Positions 55,344 through 64,000 of a DNA stretch of 64,000 nt are shown here, piece after piece. The number at the start of each line of letters is the position of its first letter. Position 1 is the stretch's first letter. This DNA comes from Marinobacter sp. F4216 (GTDB lineage Bacteria > Pseudomonadota > Gammaproteobacteria > Pseudomonadales > Oleiphilaceae), in contig NZ_JAIOUO010000008.1 of the NCBI RefSeq assembly GCF_019931195.1, forward strand, positions 124,001-188,000. The letters run 5' to 3'. The notes beneath the pieces were generated by a model that was given only the letters and a program-made list of their open reading frames with translations, was not told the origin of the DNA and made no database searches. The position numbers and the translations under genes are program-made.

Positions 55344-55877
55344 TCAGTCTTTTTCGACCTGCCCAAACTCCAGCTCGACCGGAGTTGAACGACCAAAGAT
55401 CAGAACAGCCACCTTCAAACGACTCTTGTCGTAATCCACTTCCTCTACCACGCCATTGAAATCAGCAAACGGACCTTCAATAACGCGAACAATCTCTCCC
55501 GGCTCAAACAGGGTCTTGGGCTTCGGCTTTTCCGCACCACTCTCTACTCGGCGCAGGATCGCATCAGCCTCACGCTCGGTGATAGGAGCCGGCTTATCTT
55601 TGGTCCCACCGATGAAACCAAGAACCTTTGGCGTATCTTTTACAAGATGCCACGATGCATCATCCATTTCCATCTGGACGAGTACGTACCCCGGATAGAA
55701 TTTGCGCTCACTCTTCCGCTTCTTACCATCGCGCATTTCGACCACTTCCTCGGTAGGCACGAGGATTTCGCCGAACATATCTTCCATGCCATTCAGAGCC
55801 ACACGCTCTTTAAGAGTGCGCATCACATGCTTTTCGAAGCCAGAATACGCATGAACCACGTACCAGCGCTTAGCCAT
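55344..55877 (-). CDS. nusG: Transcription termination/antitermination factor NusG
   Basis: 177 residues (E. coli 181). NGN domain (1-115; [20 protein letters not shown]) binds polymerase; the C-terminal KOW ([20 protein letters not shown]) binds Rho or S10. Twelve bases after secE. Confidence 0.98.
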   Translation of the reverse strand: MAKRWYVVHAYSGFEKHVMRTLKERVALNGMEDMFGEILVPTEEVVEMRDGKKRKSERKFYPGYVLVQMEMDDASWHLVKDTPKVLGFIGGTKDKPAPITEREADAILRRVESGAEKPKPKTLFEPGEIVRVIEGPFADFNGVVEEVDYDKSRLKVAVLIFGRSTPVELEFGQVEKD

Positions 55878-55889
55878 TGCACACTCCCA

Positions 55890-56258
55890 TTAACCGATAA
55901 ATCCGGCGACCAACCAACTGATCAGCGAATCCATTCCCCACAGAATCAACGCCACAACCAGCACAAACACCACAACAATAATGGTGGTCTGCACCAGCTC
56001 AGGCCTGGTGGGCCAAACGACTTTCCGAATCTCGACACGCGCCTCTTTCAACAAGGTCGCGAACCGACGCCCACGATCAGTCTGGAGCGCAACGAAGGCC
56101 GCCACAAGAGCGAGACCCACGAGAGCCAGAACCCGATACAACAATGACTCGGCACTAAAATACTGATTACCGACGACACCGACGACAATCAATGCGAAAA
56201 CAACCAGCCACTTCAGGAGATCGAAACGACTGGTTGACTGTACGGCTTTTGACTCCAT
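55890..56258 (-). CDS. secE: Preprotein translocase subunit SecE
   Basis: 122 residues (E. coli 127), the long three-helix type: helices at about 15-32, 40-57 and 92-118. The conserved cytoplasmic EARVEIRKVVWPTRPELVQT precedes helix 3. No good Shine-Dalgarno element precedes the ATG. It follows tRNA-Trp by 34 bases and is probably in the same transcript. Confidence 0.96.
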   Translation of the reverse strand: MESKAVQSTSRFDLLKWLVVFALIVVGVVGNQYFSAESLLYRVLALVGLALVAAFVALQTDRGRRFATLLKEARVEIRKVVWPTRPELVQTTIIVVVFVLVVALILWGMDSLISWLVAGFIG

Positions 56259-56292
56259 AGGAATCAGCTTTTGTATCCAAATGTTTTAAAAA

Positions 56293-56368
<76 letters not shown>

Positions 56369-56408
56369 GCACCGAAACAACTCAGTGCAACTACTACTTA
56401 CCGAGCAA

Positions 56409-57605
56409 TCACTCGATAATCTTGGATACCACGCCGGCACCAACGGTACGGCCACCTTCGCGGATTGCGAAGCGCAGACCATCTTCCATGGCGATCGGAG
56501 CGATCAGGGTAACACTCATCTTCACGTTGTCACCCGGCATAACCATTTCTACGCCTTCCGGCAGTTCGCAAGAACCGGTTACGTCGGTGGTACGGAAGTA
56601 GAACTGAGGACGGTAGCCCTTGAAGAACGGGGTATGACGACCACCTTCTTCTTTGCTCAGCACGTACACTTCGCACTCGAACTTGGTGTGCGGAGTGATG
56701 GAACCCGGCACCGCCAGAACCTGGCCACGCTCAACGTCGTCACGCTTGGTACCACGCAGCAGAACACCAACGTTCTCACCGGCACGACCTTCGTCGAGCA
56801 GCTTACGGAACATTTCAACACCGGTACAGGTGGTCTTGGTGGTCTCACGGATACCAACAATTTCAACTTCGTCGCCAACCTTGATGATGCCACGCTCTAC
56901 ACGACCGGTAACAACAGTACCACGGCCAGAGATAGAGAATACGTCCTCGATCGGCATCAGGAACGGCTGGTCAATGGCACGCTCCGGCTCAGGGATGTAG
57001 TCGTCCAGGGCTTCTACCAGCTTCTTAACAGCGGTAGTACCCATTTCGTTGTCATCCTTACCTTCCAGAGCCATCAGGGCAGAACCGGTGATGATCGGAG
57101 TGTCGTCACCCGGGAAGTCGTACTGGCTCAGCAGGTCACGAACTTCCATCTCTACCAGCTCAAGCAGCTCTTCATCGTCAACCATGTCGGCCTTGTTCAG
57201 GAACACAACGATGAAAGGAACGCCAACCTGACGGGACAGCAGGATGTGCTCACGAGTCTGCGGCATGGGGCCGTCAGCTGCGGAGCAAACCAGGATCGCG
57301 CCGTCCATCTGCGCCGCACCAGTGATCATGTTCTTCACATAGTCAGCGTGGCCCGGGCAGTCTACGTGCGCGTAGTGACGAGTCGGAGAATCGTACTCAA
57401 CGTGAGAAGTAGCGATGGTGATACCACGCGCTTTCTCTTCCGGAGCGTTATCGATCTGGTCAAACGCACTGGCAGTACCTGTACCCCATACTTCGTGACA
57501 CACACGAGTCAGAGCGGCAGTCAGAGTGGTTTTACCATGGTCAACGTGACCGATGGTGCCCACGTTTACATGAGGCTTACTGCGTTCGAACTTTTCTTTG
57601 GACAT
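56409..57605 (-). CDS. tufB: Elongation factor Tu, copy B
   Basis: 398 residues with the same protein sequence as copy A at 39851-41047, and intact GTPase motifs. Follows tRNA-Thr(GGT) by 49 bases with an AGGGAG site, the conserved tRNA-tufB arrangement. The two copies are direct repeats of about 1.2 kb on the same strand, 15.4 kb apart, spanning essential genes. Confidence 0.99.
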   Translation of the reverse strand: MSKEKFERSKPHVNVGTIGHVDHGKTTLTAALTRVCHEVWGTGTASAFDQIDNAPEEKARGITIATSHVEYDSPTRHYAHVDCPGHADYVKNMITGAAQMDGAILVCSAADGPMPQTREHILLSRQVGVPFIVVFLNKADMVDDEELLELVEMEVRDLLSQYDFPGDDTPIITGSALMALEGKDDNEMGTTAVKKLVEALDDYIPEPERAIDQPFLMPIEDVFSISGRGTVVTGRVERGIIKVGDEVEIVGIRETTKTTCTGVEMFRKLLDEGRAGENVGVLLRGTKRDDVERGQVLAVPGSITPHTKFECEVYVLSKEEGGRHTPFFKGYRPQFYFRTTDVTGSCELPEGVEMVMPGDNVKMSVTLIAPIAMEDGLRFAIREGGRTVGAGVVSKIIE

Positions 57606-57654
57606 TTGACCAACTCCCTAATCAACAGGACCGTAACGTTGACCGGATTGAAAG

Positions 57655-57730
57655 TGGAGCTCATGGGCGGATTTGAACCGCCGACCTCACCCTTACCAAG
57701 GGTGTGCTCTACCGACTGAGCTACATGAGC
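57655..57730 (-). tRNA. tRNA-Thr(GGT)
   Basis: 76 bases with encoded CCA; acceptor GCTCATG/CATGAGC, anticodon GGT in CTTGGTAAG. Last tRNA of the cluster before tufB. Confidence 0.97.
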
Positions 57731-57745
57731 ATTACAAAACCAAAT

Positions 57746-57820
<75 letters not shown>

Positions 57821-57830
57821 GAGCAATAAG

Positions 57831-57915
57831 TGGTGGAGGGGGCAGGATTCGAACCTGCGAAGGCGATGCCGTCAGATTTACAGTCTGATCCCTTTGGCCA
57901 CTCGGGAACCCCTCC
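57831..57915 (-). tRNA. tRNA-Tyr(GTA)
   Basis: 85 bases with encoded CCA and a long variable arm, as expected of bacterial tyrosine tRNA; acceptor GGAGGGG/CCCCTCC, anticodon GTA in CTGTAAA. Confidence 0.97.
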
Positions 57916-57955
57916 GAGCCAGATTTACTCTCGCAAACCTGTCAAAAACTAAAAG

Positions 57956-58031
57956 TGGAGCTGGCGGACGGAATCGAACCCCCGACCTGCTGATTACAAG
58001 TCAGCTGCTCTACCAACTGAGCTACGCCAGC
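57956..58031 (-). tRNA. tRNA-Thr(TGT)
   Basis: 76 bases with encoded CCA; acceptor GCTGGCG with CGCCAGC-type partner, anticodon TGT in CTTGTAA. First tRNA of the Thr-Tyr-Gly-Thr-tufB transcript. Confidence 0.97.
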
Positions 58032-58059
58032 TCACATTCGCCTCGTCAGCGAGGGCGGT

Positions 58060-58088
58060 ATACTACGGATTTTTTTTCGGCGTTGCAA
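58060..58088 (-). promoter_or_regulatory. Promoter of the tRNA-tufB operon
   Basis: On the minus strand TTGCAA (58088-58083), a 17-base spacer holding an A8 run, and TAGTAT (58065-58060). The TAG of the -10 is the stop codon of the SPOR gene, so the promoter lies inside its 3' end. A GC-rich stretch (CCGCCCTCGC) follows, typical of stringently controlled promoters, and the leader holds a CCTCG/CGAGG hairpin. Confidence 0.65.
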
Positions 58089-59007
58089 CACCCTCACAAG
58101 GGTTGATTTCAACGAAATCAAAATTGCTTCCATAATCCGCTTCCACCGCCGGAACCAGCTCTTCTACAAGAGCGGGCTGCCCCTCAAAAGCGAGCGCGTA
58201 GCTTATCTGATTTCGGGGGAAGTTTGCCAGCACCGCATTAAGATTCTGACGTTTTTTTTCTTCCAGCACGGATATTGCTGCCTCTCGCGACTCAAACAGC
58301 CCCAGAGAGATCGCATTTCGGTTCTCACCCTCGGTCACGAGATAGGAATCAATGCCACGACGCTGGATCTCACGAAACTGCCGAAGCGCTTCGGCGCCTG
58401 GCTGAGGGGGGATGATGACCCAGTTATAGGGCGTCAGTTCACGGCGCTCTTCGACCACCACCAGCTCGACCGCCTCACCGGCCCGGGCCTCGATCAAGCG
58501 TTGCGCTTGCTCACGAGTCTCCAACCAGCCCATCCGGACACAGACCCTCAGTTCGGGCTCTTCGGCCGACACCTCTTCCACGGGCTCCCCCACACCTTGC
58601 CGGGCAGCGACACTTCCTGAACCCGTTTCCCCCATCGCCTCAGCTGCGCCCTCGGCTTCCGGCGAACCTGAAGCTATCGGCCCCACCGGCGCCCCAGCAA
58701 CCGGGGCAGAAACATCAGCCACTTCCGCCCGGGGTTCGGCGTCAGGCTCCGGTTCAGGTTCAGGCTCAGGCACTGGTTCCTGCAACTCCGTGGCTGTTAC
58801 CGGCTGGACGCCGGCTTCCTGCAATACCTCCTGCTCAGGGGCTGGCTCGGCCCACTCGCTGGTTTCGGACTCAGGCGATTTAAGGCTGGCAACACGAGGC
58901 AAGGTGCCCCCGTCCGTCACTGGGGACCGAACTGGCGGCTGGAACACATCGGCGAAATACCAGACGGCAACATTGATAGCCAGCACGATGAACGCCAACC
59001 ACTTCAT
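58063..59007 (-). CDS. SPOR-domain membrane protein
   Basis: 314 residues. One N-terminal membrane helix (about 3-20, WLAFIVLAINVAVWYFA) leads into a long Pro/Glu/Ala-rich linker (about 30-150, including an EPEPEPEPDAEP run). A C-terminal SPOR-like domain (about 150-265; RVCVRMGWLETREQAQRLIEA, ISLGLFESREAAISVLEE) should bind denuded peptidoglycan. Its ATG overlaps the coaX stop (ATGA). Same context as in Pseudomonas; probably a cell-envelope protein of unknown exact function. Confidence 0.85.
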   Translation of the reverse strand: MKWLAFIVLAINVAVWYFADVFQPPVRSPVTDGGTLPRVASLKSPESETSEWAEPAPEQEVLQEAGVQPVTATELQEPVPEPEPEPEPDAEPRAEVADVSAPVAGAPVGPIASGSPEAEGAAEAMGETGSGSVAARQGVGEPVEEVSAEEPELRVCVRMGWLETREQAQRLIEARAGEAVELVVVEERRELTPYNWVIIPPQPGAEALRQFREIQRRGIDSYLVTEGENRNAISLGLFESREAAISVLEEKKRQNLNAVLANFPRNQISYALAFEGQPALVEELVPAVEADYGSNFDFVEINPCEGVATPKKNP

Positions 59008-59750
59008 ACCGCTGACTCCTCACCGTCGATACGTGCAAGCCCTTGCAGTACCAGGTCCGGAACAATCATCCCGCCCAGCCCCAAGCCAACCAAGCGCTCC
59101 GCATCTCCGCCGGTTACCAGAACATCCTTTATCGAAAACCGGTCTACGTCCTCCTGAATCTTCGCCACTATTCCGGCAGACAACCAGGCCAGCCCGTGGT
59201 TAACGCATTCCCCGGTTGACCGCCCGGGAGACCGATCCAATACCTGATTCGGCTCAAAACCAATGCGAGCGGCATCGGTTTTCAGGCTTCGGAACATCAT
59301 CTGCAAACCCGGTAAGATAAAACCGCCAAGATGCTGCCCTGCTCCGTCAACGTAATCGACGGTAACGGCACTTCCCGCATCAACAATCGCCACCCCCTGT
59401 CGGTACGTTGACCAAGCGCCATACATGGCATGCCAACGGTCAGCCCCCATCTTTGAAGGATCGTCATAAGCATTTCGAAGACCAGCTCGCTCCGCCTCCG
59501 CCCAGTGATAGACCACAGGCGCCGGTGTTAACAAGGCCAACACCTCCGACAGGCGTTTTCGCTGCGGCTCTCCCGCGACCACCGAGACAGCAACACGCTC
59601 AACGTCGCTCAGACGCCCGGCGAGTGATGCCAGCGATTCCTGATCAACAAGGTCCACTGCGCCCTGATCTACGACCACTGGTTGCTCGTTGCTCCCCTTA
59701 ACCAACCGCCACTTGATTCGGGTATTACCGGCATCGATGAGCAGCCTCAT
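59004..59750 (-). CDS. coaX: Type III pantothenate kinase
   Basis: First step of coenzyme A synthesis: phosphorylates pantothenate. 248 residues, usual length. ASKHA-fold motifs: LIDAGNTRIKW (3-13), GADRWHAMYGA (about 102-112) and IVDAGSAVTVDYVDG (about 119-133). Overlaps birA and the SPOR gene by 4 bases each. No pantothenate kinase of another type is in the window. Confidence 0.95.
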   Translation of the reverse strand: MRLLIDAGNTRIKWRLVKGSNEQPVVVDQGAVDLVDQESLASLAGRLSDVERVAVSVVAGEPQRKRLSEVLALLTPAPVVYHWAEAERAGLRNAYDDPSKMGADRWHAMYGAWSTYRQGVAIVDAGSAVTVDYVDGAGQHLGGFILPGLQMMFRSLKTDAARIGFEPNQVLDRSPGRSTGECVNHGLAWLSAGIVAKIQEDVDRFSIKDVLVTGGDAERLVGLGLGGMIVPDLVLQGLARIDGEESAV

Positions 59751-60712
59751 GACACCACCCTGAGACTGATTTCACCGGCGCGCACTGGAACGGTCCCATC
59801 GCCGGTCCGAACCAGATAGTTGCCGCGCTCGTCGATGCCCGCCGCGATGCCCACCACACCGCCTCCCTTAGCTTCTACGGATTGGCCTTTGAAAATATCA
59901 CGTGCCTGCCAGGGTTCCAGAAAGGCACCGAAACCGTCTCGAGAAAACAGATCAAGCGCATCCTGAACGGCAGTAATCAAGTTACCGGCAAGATCATTGC
60001 GGCGCCAGCGAACGTCCGGGTAAGAACGGGCAAGACTGCTCCACGGCTGATCGACACCGCCCAGCGTTTGCGCATGTACATTGATACCGAAGCCGGCAAT
60101 CACCTGCACAACCCCCTCCTGCAATTCCCCCTGAAGCTCTACAAGAATCCCACCGAGCTTTCCGCCGGGAACAAAAATATCATTGGGCCACTTTAACCCG
60201 AGACCCTGTGCACCGAGTCGCTCCAGAGCGTTGGCCACGGCAACCCCCAACACGAGGCTCAATCCATCAAGTCTCGAAAAACCACCCTGCAGAGTAATCC
60301 CCATGGATAGATAAAGATTTTCCCCCCGGGGACTCGTCCATACCCTCCCACGACGACCACGGCCCGCTGTCTGGCAATCAGCAATGGTAATTGGCAGACT
60401 GGCCTCCCCCGACGACATCCGACGACCGACCTCGGCGTTGGTCGAGCCCACTTCATCCAAGACTTGCAGGGCAATATCGCCCCGGTACTCAGGGGCAATG
60501 GCCGACAAGATGCTGTCGGCATCAAGCAAATCCACGGAGGAAAGCAACTGGTAGCCTTTGCCACGAATGGTCTGAATCTCCACACCCTCTTCCATGGCCT
60601 TTCGGACCTGTTTCCAGACTGCGGTACGACTGACACCAAGCTTGGCGGCGAGGGATTCACCGGAGTGAACTTCGCCATCACTCAGGTGTGTGATCAATGC
60701 TTTAGACTTCAT
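59747..60712 (-). CDS. birA: Biotin-protein ligase / biotin operon repressor BirA
   Basis: 321 residues. N-terminal winged helix (1-60; GESLAAKLGVSRTAVWKQV) makes it a bifunctional repressor; the central ligase domain has GRGRRGRVWTSP (biotinyl-AMP loop) and LKWPNDIFV; a C-terminal SH3-like cap ends the protein. It biotinylates acetyl-CoA carboxylase and represses bio genes. First gene of the birA-coaX-SPOR unit. Confidence 0.96.
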   Translation of the reverse strand: MKSKALITHLSDGEVHSGESLAAKLGVSRTAVWKQVRKAMEEGVEIQTIRGKGYQLLSSVDLLDADSILSAIAPEYRGDIALQVLDEVGSTNAEVGRRMSSGEASLPITIADCQTAGRGRRGRVWTSPRGENLYLSMGITLQGGFSRLDGLSLVLGVAVANALERLGAQGLGLKWPNDIFVPGGKLGGILVELQGELQEGVVQVIAGFGINVHAQTLGGVDQPWSSLARSYPDVRWRRNDLAGNLITAVQDALDLFSRDGFGAFLEPWQARDIFKGQSVEAKGGGVVGIAAGIDERGNYLVRTGDGTVPVRAGEISLRVVS

Positions 60713-60781
60713 TTGATGCTATCCGGACAGGAAAGTGGACTCCGCCGGATTAAACACCAGCAGAGACCAAAAGACAAAGTT

Positions 60782-60809
60782 GGTATCCAGCGCCGGGTAG
60801 CTGGATACC
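60782..60809 (-). terminator. Hairpin between the FilA-like locus and birA
   Basis: GGTATCCAGC / GCTGGATACC, a perfect 10-bp stem with an 8-base loop, six bases after the last stop of the large broken gene. Followed on the minus strand by AACTTTGTCTTTT, a weak T-stretch. Probably the terminator of the upstream locus. Confidence 0.6.
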
Positions 60810-60814
60810 CGATT

Positions 60815-63214
60815 TCAGGGAATGGGCGTGGCGGTCAGATTGGCACGAATATCGACGTTCTGCAGATTGACCCCGTAGATTGCGGTTTGACTTCCTCCCG
60901 CTGGATGCACCAGGTCAACGTTATTGATAGACAACTCTTTAAACTGGGTGCGTGCCGATACAGCAAATCCCAATGGACGATTCTGCTTCTCATCTGTCGT
61001 AGGATTGCTGACATAGCGATAACCGCCGGGCGCCGAAGAATCCATGATTTTCTCATCTCCGCGCGCGCCAACCACGCCCTTTGCGTCGGTACCCGTGGAT
61101 TTTTTCACCACTTTGGTCTGGTAAATATCTATCGCGAGGTCGGTCTGGATGCCGAAGGTATTATCCTCCATCCCATCACCATCAAAATCACCGCCATCAC
61201 TGGTATAGATGTCATTGATGACCAGCTGGGTTCCGGTGCCGTTGACCAGGTTACCGCCATCACCAATCTGGCGATTGGTTTCCCAGGTCAGTGCGTTTTC
61301 TTTTCATCACTGAGGGCCCTGGCAAAGATTTGCTTGAGTCGAATGGTAACCCCTTCCTCACCCCGGTCTTCCCAGCGGCCACCGGTCGCCTAACACGCCA
61401 AGGCTGTCACCCCCATGCCTCCGGCACAGACCGTTCCGGCGCCGCCGGGCATGATCATCATACTGCTGCCGGTTTCGTATTTTTGCAGCTCGAATCGCCC
61501 AATACTCTGCCCCGTGTCCTTGTCACCCACTCGCAGGTTCCCGATATTCATGGTGCCCCACGCTTCACCCTTGATAATGGCCAGACCTTCATCAGTGAGA
61601 TCGATAGTCATGTCCCGGACGTGACTGTCGTAGTCCAGCTCGGTCAACCAGAGACCTTTCTGGCTCATCTCGCCACTTCCCTCATCGTAGGGCGCGGCAA
61701 TGACCGCGGCCTTACCGTTGCGAATTTGAACGTCCGAGTTGATGGTAATACCTTCCCCGCTCGTGCCCCCAGGACCGAGGGTCAGGTGCCCGTCCAGCTC
61801 GAACTCATAGGCAGGGTAGAATCCCAATGCCAGCAGCAGCTCTGTCCCGCCCTGCAACTCCGAATCCTCGCTGGCCACACGCAATCCATTGATTCGATAT
61901 CCGGCCTCAACGCCCTCGAATCCAATTCTCAGTCCGTCATAGAACTGTGTACCATTCCGGACTTCAGACCTGGTTACGCTCAGCGTCACGTCACCGCGCC
62001 CCCAGGACTGCAAGCCGCTGAGGATGACTCGATTACCGTCTTCCGTATAGGCTATGTTGGCGTCAGCCAGGCTCCACTCTGTCGACAGTCGCATTCCCTG
62101 GGAGCCGGCATCGGCGTGACCACCACCCTGCAAATAGAGCGCATTGGTGTAGGCTTGGCCATTAAAGGAAGCATCTTCAAACAGAAAATCCAGATCGACA
62201 GCGCCGAAGCGCTTCCCCTGCCCACCGAGTTCAATGGAGCCGATGCTCAGATCGCCAGTCAACGAGGTGGTCGTCAACCCGAGCGCCGGCCTTCCACGGG
62301 GGTCTGCGGTAACATCCACCCGCAGGTCAATCAACTGGTAGGCTCCCGTAATATCGCGAAGCGCCAGGGCATTTCCATCCTCTATATAAAGGAAGTTGGC
62401 GCTGTGGATGGTGACATCCTGATCCAATCGAAGTCCTTCGCCCTGTCGGCATCCACCCGCTAAGTGCGTTCGTACGGACAGATCAAAATCACCACTGAGC
62501 CCCCCATATGAGGGCAAAGACTGCCCCGATGTAGCATCCACACTGACTCCATGATTCAGCGGACTCTTACTGTAGCGAACCGCCCCGACGCTCCAAGCCC
62601 CATTAACCCGAGGCGCGTTCAGGTCAATGCCAGCCCCAACGGTGTCGAGAGTGATGCCCAATGCTTCAACGGAGAGCGTGACATCATCAAGGAAGATTTC
62701 GTTTCCGTTAGTGCGATACCCGAGCCGACCACCGGTCACTGTGAAGGCTGTGTCAAAGGTGTAGCCAAAACCGGTAGCCCCCCCCTGAACTGATATTCAG
62801 ATATCCTGTCATCGAATGGTCGAAAAAGAAGCCCCCCGCGCTCAGGCCCGGCGCGCCGGCAAGACGGATATCACCGAACTCGATACGGCGATCCTCGACC
62901 AGATAATCCAGATTCAAGGCCCCATCGCTTTCGATATCCAACTTGATCAGATGAAAAGCTCCTTCACCGGGGTCCACGGACGAACCGATACGAAAGCCTT
63001 CCAGATGTATGCCCTGACCATCATCGAAATAGGACAACTGGTTTGCCGAGACTCCGAGATCGAGTTCGATAGTCAGCCCGCTTTGTCCGCTGATGGAGGA
63101 CATCGCAGAATCGTCCAGGCGTTTGAGCTCCCCTTGAGAAAGCGCCGGGACGATTAACGCACTGAGGCCAAGGGCAACAGACACTGCCACCCGGTGACTG
63201 AATATGAATGTCAT
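60815..63214 (-). pseudogene. Large exported protein, FilA/DUF6160-like, broken by three lesions
   Basis: Three open segments form one protein. Start ATG 63214 has a GGGAGGA site and a signal peptide ending near PALSQG, then LKRLDDSAMSSISGQSGLTIEL. At 62778-62785 eight Cs on the plus strand (G8 in the gene) shift the frame; seven Gs would read SSGGATGFGYTFDTAFTVTG and continue. An in-frame TAG sits at 61390-61392, after which ATGGRWEDRGEEGVTIRLKQ follows in frame. At 61296-61305 a GAAAA unit is doubled; removing one copy restores DENALTWETN through to 60815. Correcting the G and the 5-mer leaves 2394 bases, a multiple of three (797 residues with the TAG read through). The repaired protein is rich in beta-type Gly/Asp repeats. 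Function unknown. Confidence 0.75.
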
Positions 63215-63229
63215 ACGCGTCCTCCCTTC

Positions 63230-63783
63230 CTAGGGCGTCCCGGCGGGGAAGACCAACAGGTTCCCCTCCATGATTACCTCGCCACGCATTTCCACCGAGA
63301 GCAGATCCGTCTGCTGGAAGCCAGGATCCGTCGGGCGCGCGGTGTTGCTCGTCGCGATGCTGAATCGGACATCGTTGAATCGAACCGTATTGGGCAACCC
63401 TAGCTCGACCACATCACGGCTGAACAATTCACCGTCCCCCCCAAACCCGGAATCAATACTTCTCACCCGCAATGTCAGCCCTTCGAAAGAAAAGTTGCCT
63501 CGGATATCGTCCAGCACCATCCAGCCTCCTTCCTTTTTAAGCTGATAGGCCAGACGCGCGCCGCACTTTTACCCGCATCGCCACAGCGGCCGAAGTAACC
63601 ATTTTCAACGGGTCCCCCCATCTCATTGATGCTGACATCGCCAGACAGGTAAATCCCCCCCTGACCTGACACCTGCGAGAGGTCACCGTCTGCCAAGGGT
63701 GCCAGCTCTGCCAGCCCGAGGGAGCTGAACGAACAGCCAGCAAGAACCAGAAGACTTCGGATCACATCCATGAAAGGATTCAT
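63230..63783 (-). pseudogene. Small exported FilA/DUF6160-like protein, frameshifted
   Basis: ATG 63783 overlaps the stop of the preceding gene (ATGA). Signal peptide (hydrophobic 9-24), then LAPLADGDLSQVSGQGGIYLSGDVSIN, the same L..L.D..LS.VSGQ.G pattern as the larger neighbour. After GRCGDAGKSAAR the frame shifts at about 63552-63563: dropping one CG from GCGCGCG gives LAYQLKKEGGWMVLDDIRGN and reads on to the stop at 63230. Total length is 554 bases, two over a multiple of three. Repaired length about 183 residues. Family call by motif only; function unknown. Confidence 0.7.
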
Positions 63784-64000
63784 GGGGCGAGGTCCTTGGT
63801 TCGAATCTGAAGATATTGGGTGAGCATCCCCTGAACTCGGGCTGACCCGAAATGGCGGCTGCCAACACTCAGGTTACCGATGGTCAGGTTTGAGCGGTAT
63901 TCAGGATTGGTGTAGTACTCTTCGTAGAAATCCCAAACCTGGGTATTGCTGCTGCCCCGTTTTCCATCACGACTAATTTCCCCGGGGCCCGGCTTCCGGA
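63780..64000 (-). CDS. C-terminal end of a protein of unknown function, cut by window edge
   Basis: The last 72 codons of a gene entering from the right edge: NTQVWDFYEEYYTNPEYRSN, then LTIGNLSVGSRHFGSARVQG and the end QIRTKDLAP. TGA overlaps the next gene's ATG, so it belongs to the same operon as the two broken genes. I do not recognise the fragment; its tone (TIGNLSVGS, repeated beta strands) resembles the neighbours. Confidence 0.7.
   Translation of the reverse strand, partial: RKPGPGEISRDGKRGSSNTQVWDFYEEYYTNPEYRSNLTIGNLSVGSRHFGSARVQGMLTQYLQIRTKDLAP

Noticed and set aside
61291..62463. 390-codon + strand frame opposite the large broken gene
   Set aside because: The minus-strand product has a signal peptide, ribosome site and family motif across the lesions, whereas the + frame shows none of these.

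Overview
This 64 kb window is chromosomal DNA of a gammaproteobacterium, most likely Marinobacter or a close relative. Reading on the minus strand, the gene order birA-coaX-SPOR gene-tRNAs-tufB-tRNA-Trp-secE-nusG-rplKAJL-rpoBC-rpsLG-fusA-tufA-rpsJ...rplQ, followed by uvrA-MFS-ssb, is the Pseudomonas/Marinobacter-type arrangement. A complete MSHA pilus locus and a glnA-ntrBC unit lie beside it. The genus is an inference from content and synteny; no database was consulted.

Layout. Positions 1-4784 (+ strand) carry nitrogen assimilation: the 3' part of glnA with its terminator, a small DUF4124-type secreted protein, then ntrB and ntrC, preceded by a candidate sigma-54 promoter and an NtrC-like site. 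Positions 4830-20476 (- strand) form one compact run of 17 MSHA-type IV pilus genes in canonical order (mshI, I2, J, K, L, M, N, E, G, F, B, A, C, D, O, P, Q), many with 4-bp ATGA/GTGA overlaps. A CRP/Vfr-type palindrome lies upstream of mshI. Positions 20742-25707 hold ssb and an MFS transporter (-) and divergent uvrA (+). The gene-free stretch 25708-26040 contains two related long inverted repeats and the terminator of the ribosomal superoperon.

Positions 26041-58031 (- strand) are the translation and transcription core: the S10/spc/alpha genes (rpsJ to rplQ), the str operon (rpsL, rpsG, fusA, tufA), rpoBC, rplKAJL, secE-nusG, tRNA-Trp, tufB and four more tRNAs (Thr-GGT, Gly-TCC, Tyr-GTA, Thr-TGT). 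Recognisable control points include an S10 promoter, a terminator after tufA, an attenuator-like hairpin between rplL and rpoB, a hairpin cluster between rpoC and rpsL, and a tRNA-tufB promoter overlapping the stop codon of the SPOR gene. The two tuf genes encode the same 398-residue EF-Tu and are almost identical in DNA. Positions 58063-60712 carry a SPOR-domain protein, coaX and birA in an overlapping unit.

Positions 60815-64000 (- strand) hold a different kind of locus: exported, glycine- and aspartate-rich proteins sharing an L..L.D..(L/M)S..SGQ.G motif, resembling the DUF6160/FilA-like family. Both recognisable genes are broken: the large one by an 8-G tract shift, an in-frame TAG and a duplicated 5-mer, the small one by a 2-nt shift. 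Every other protein gene lying wholly in the window is intact, so this accessory locus is either decaying or switched off. It and the paired inverted repeats near 25.8 kb are the least explained parts of the window.
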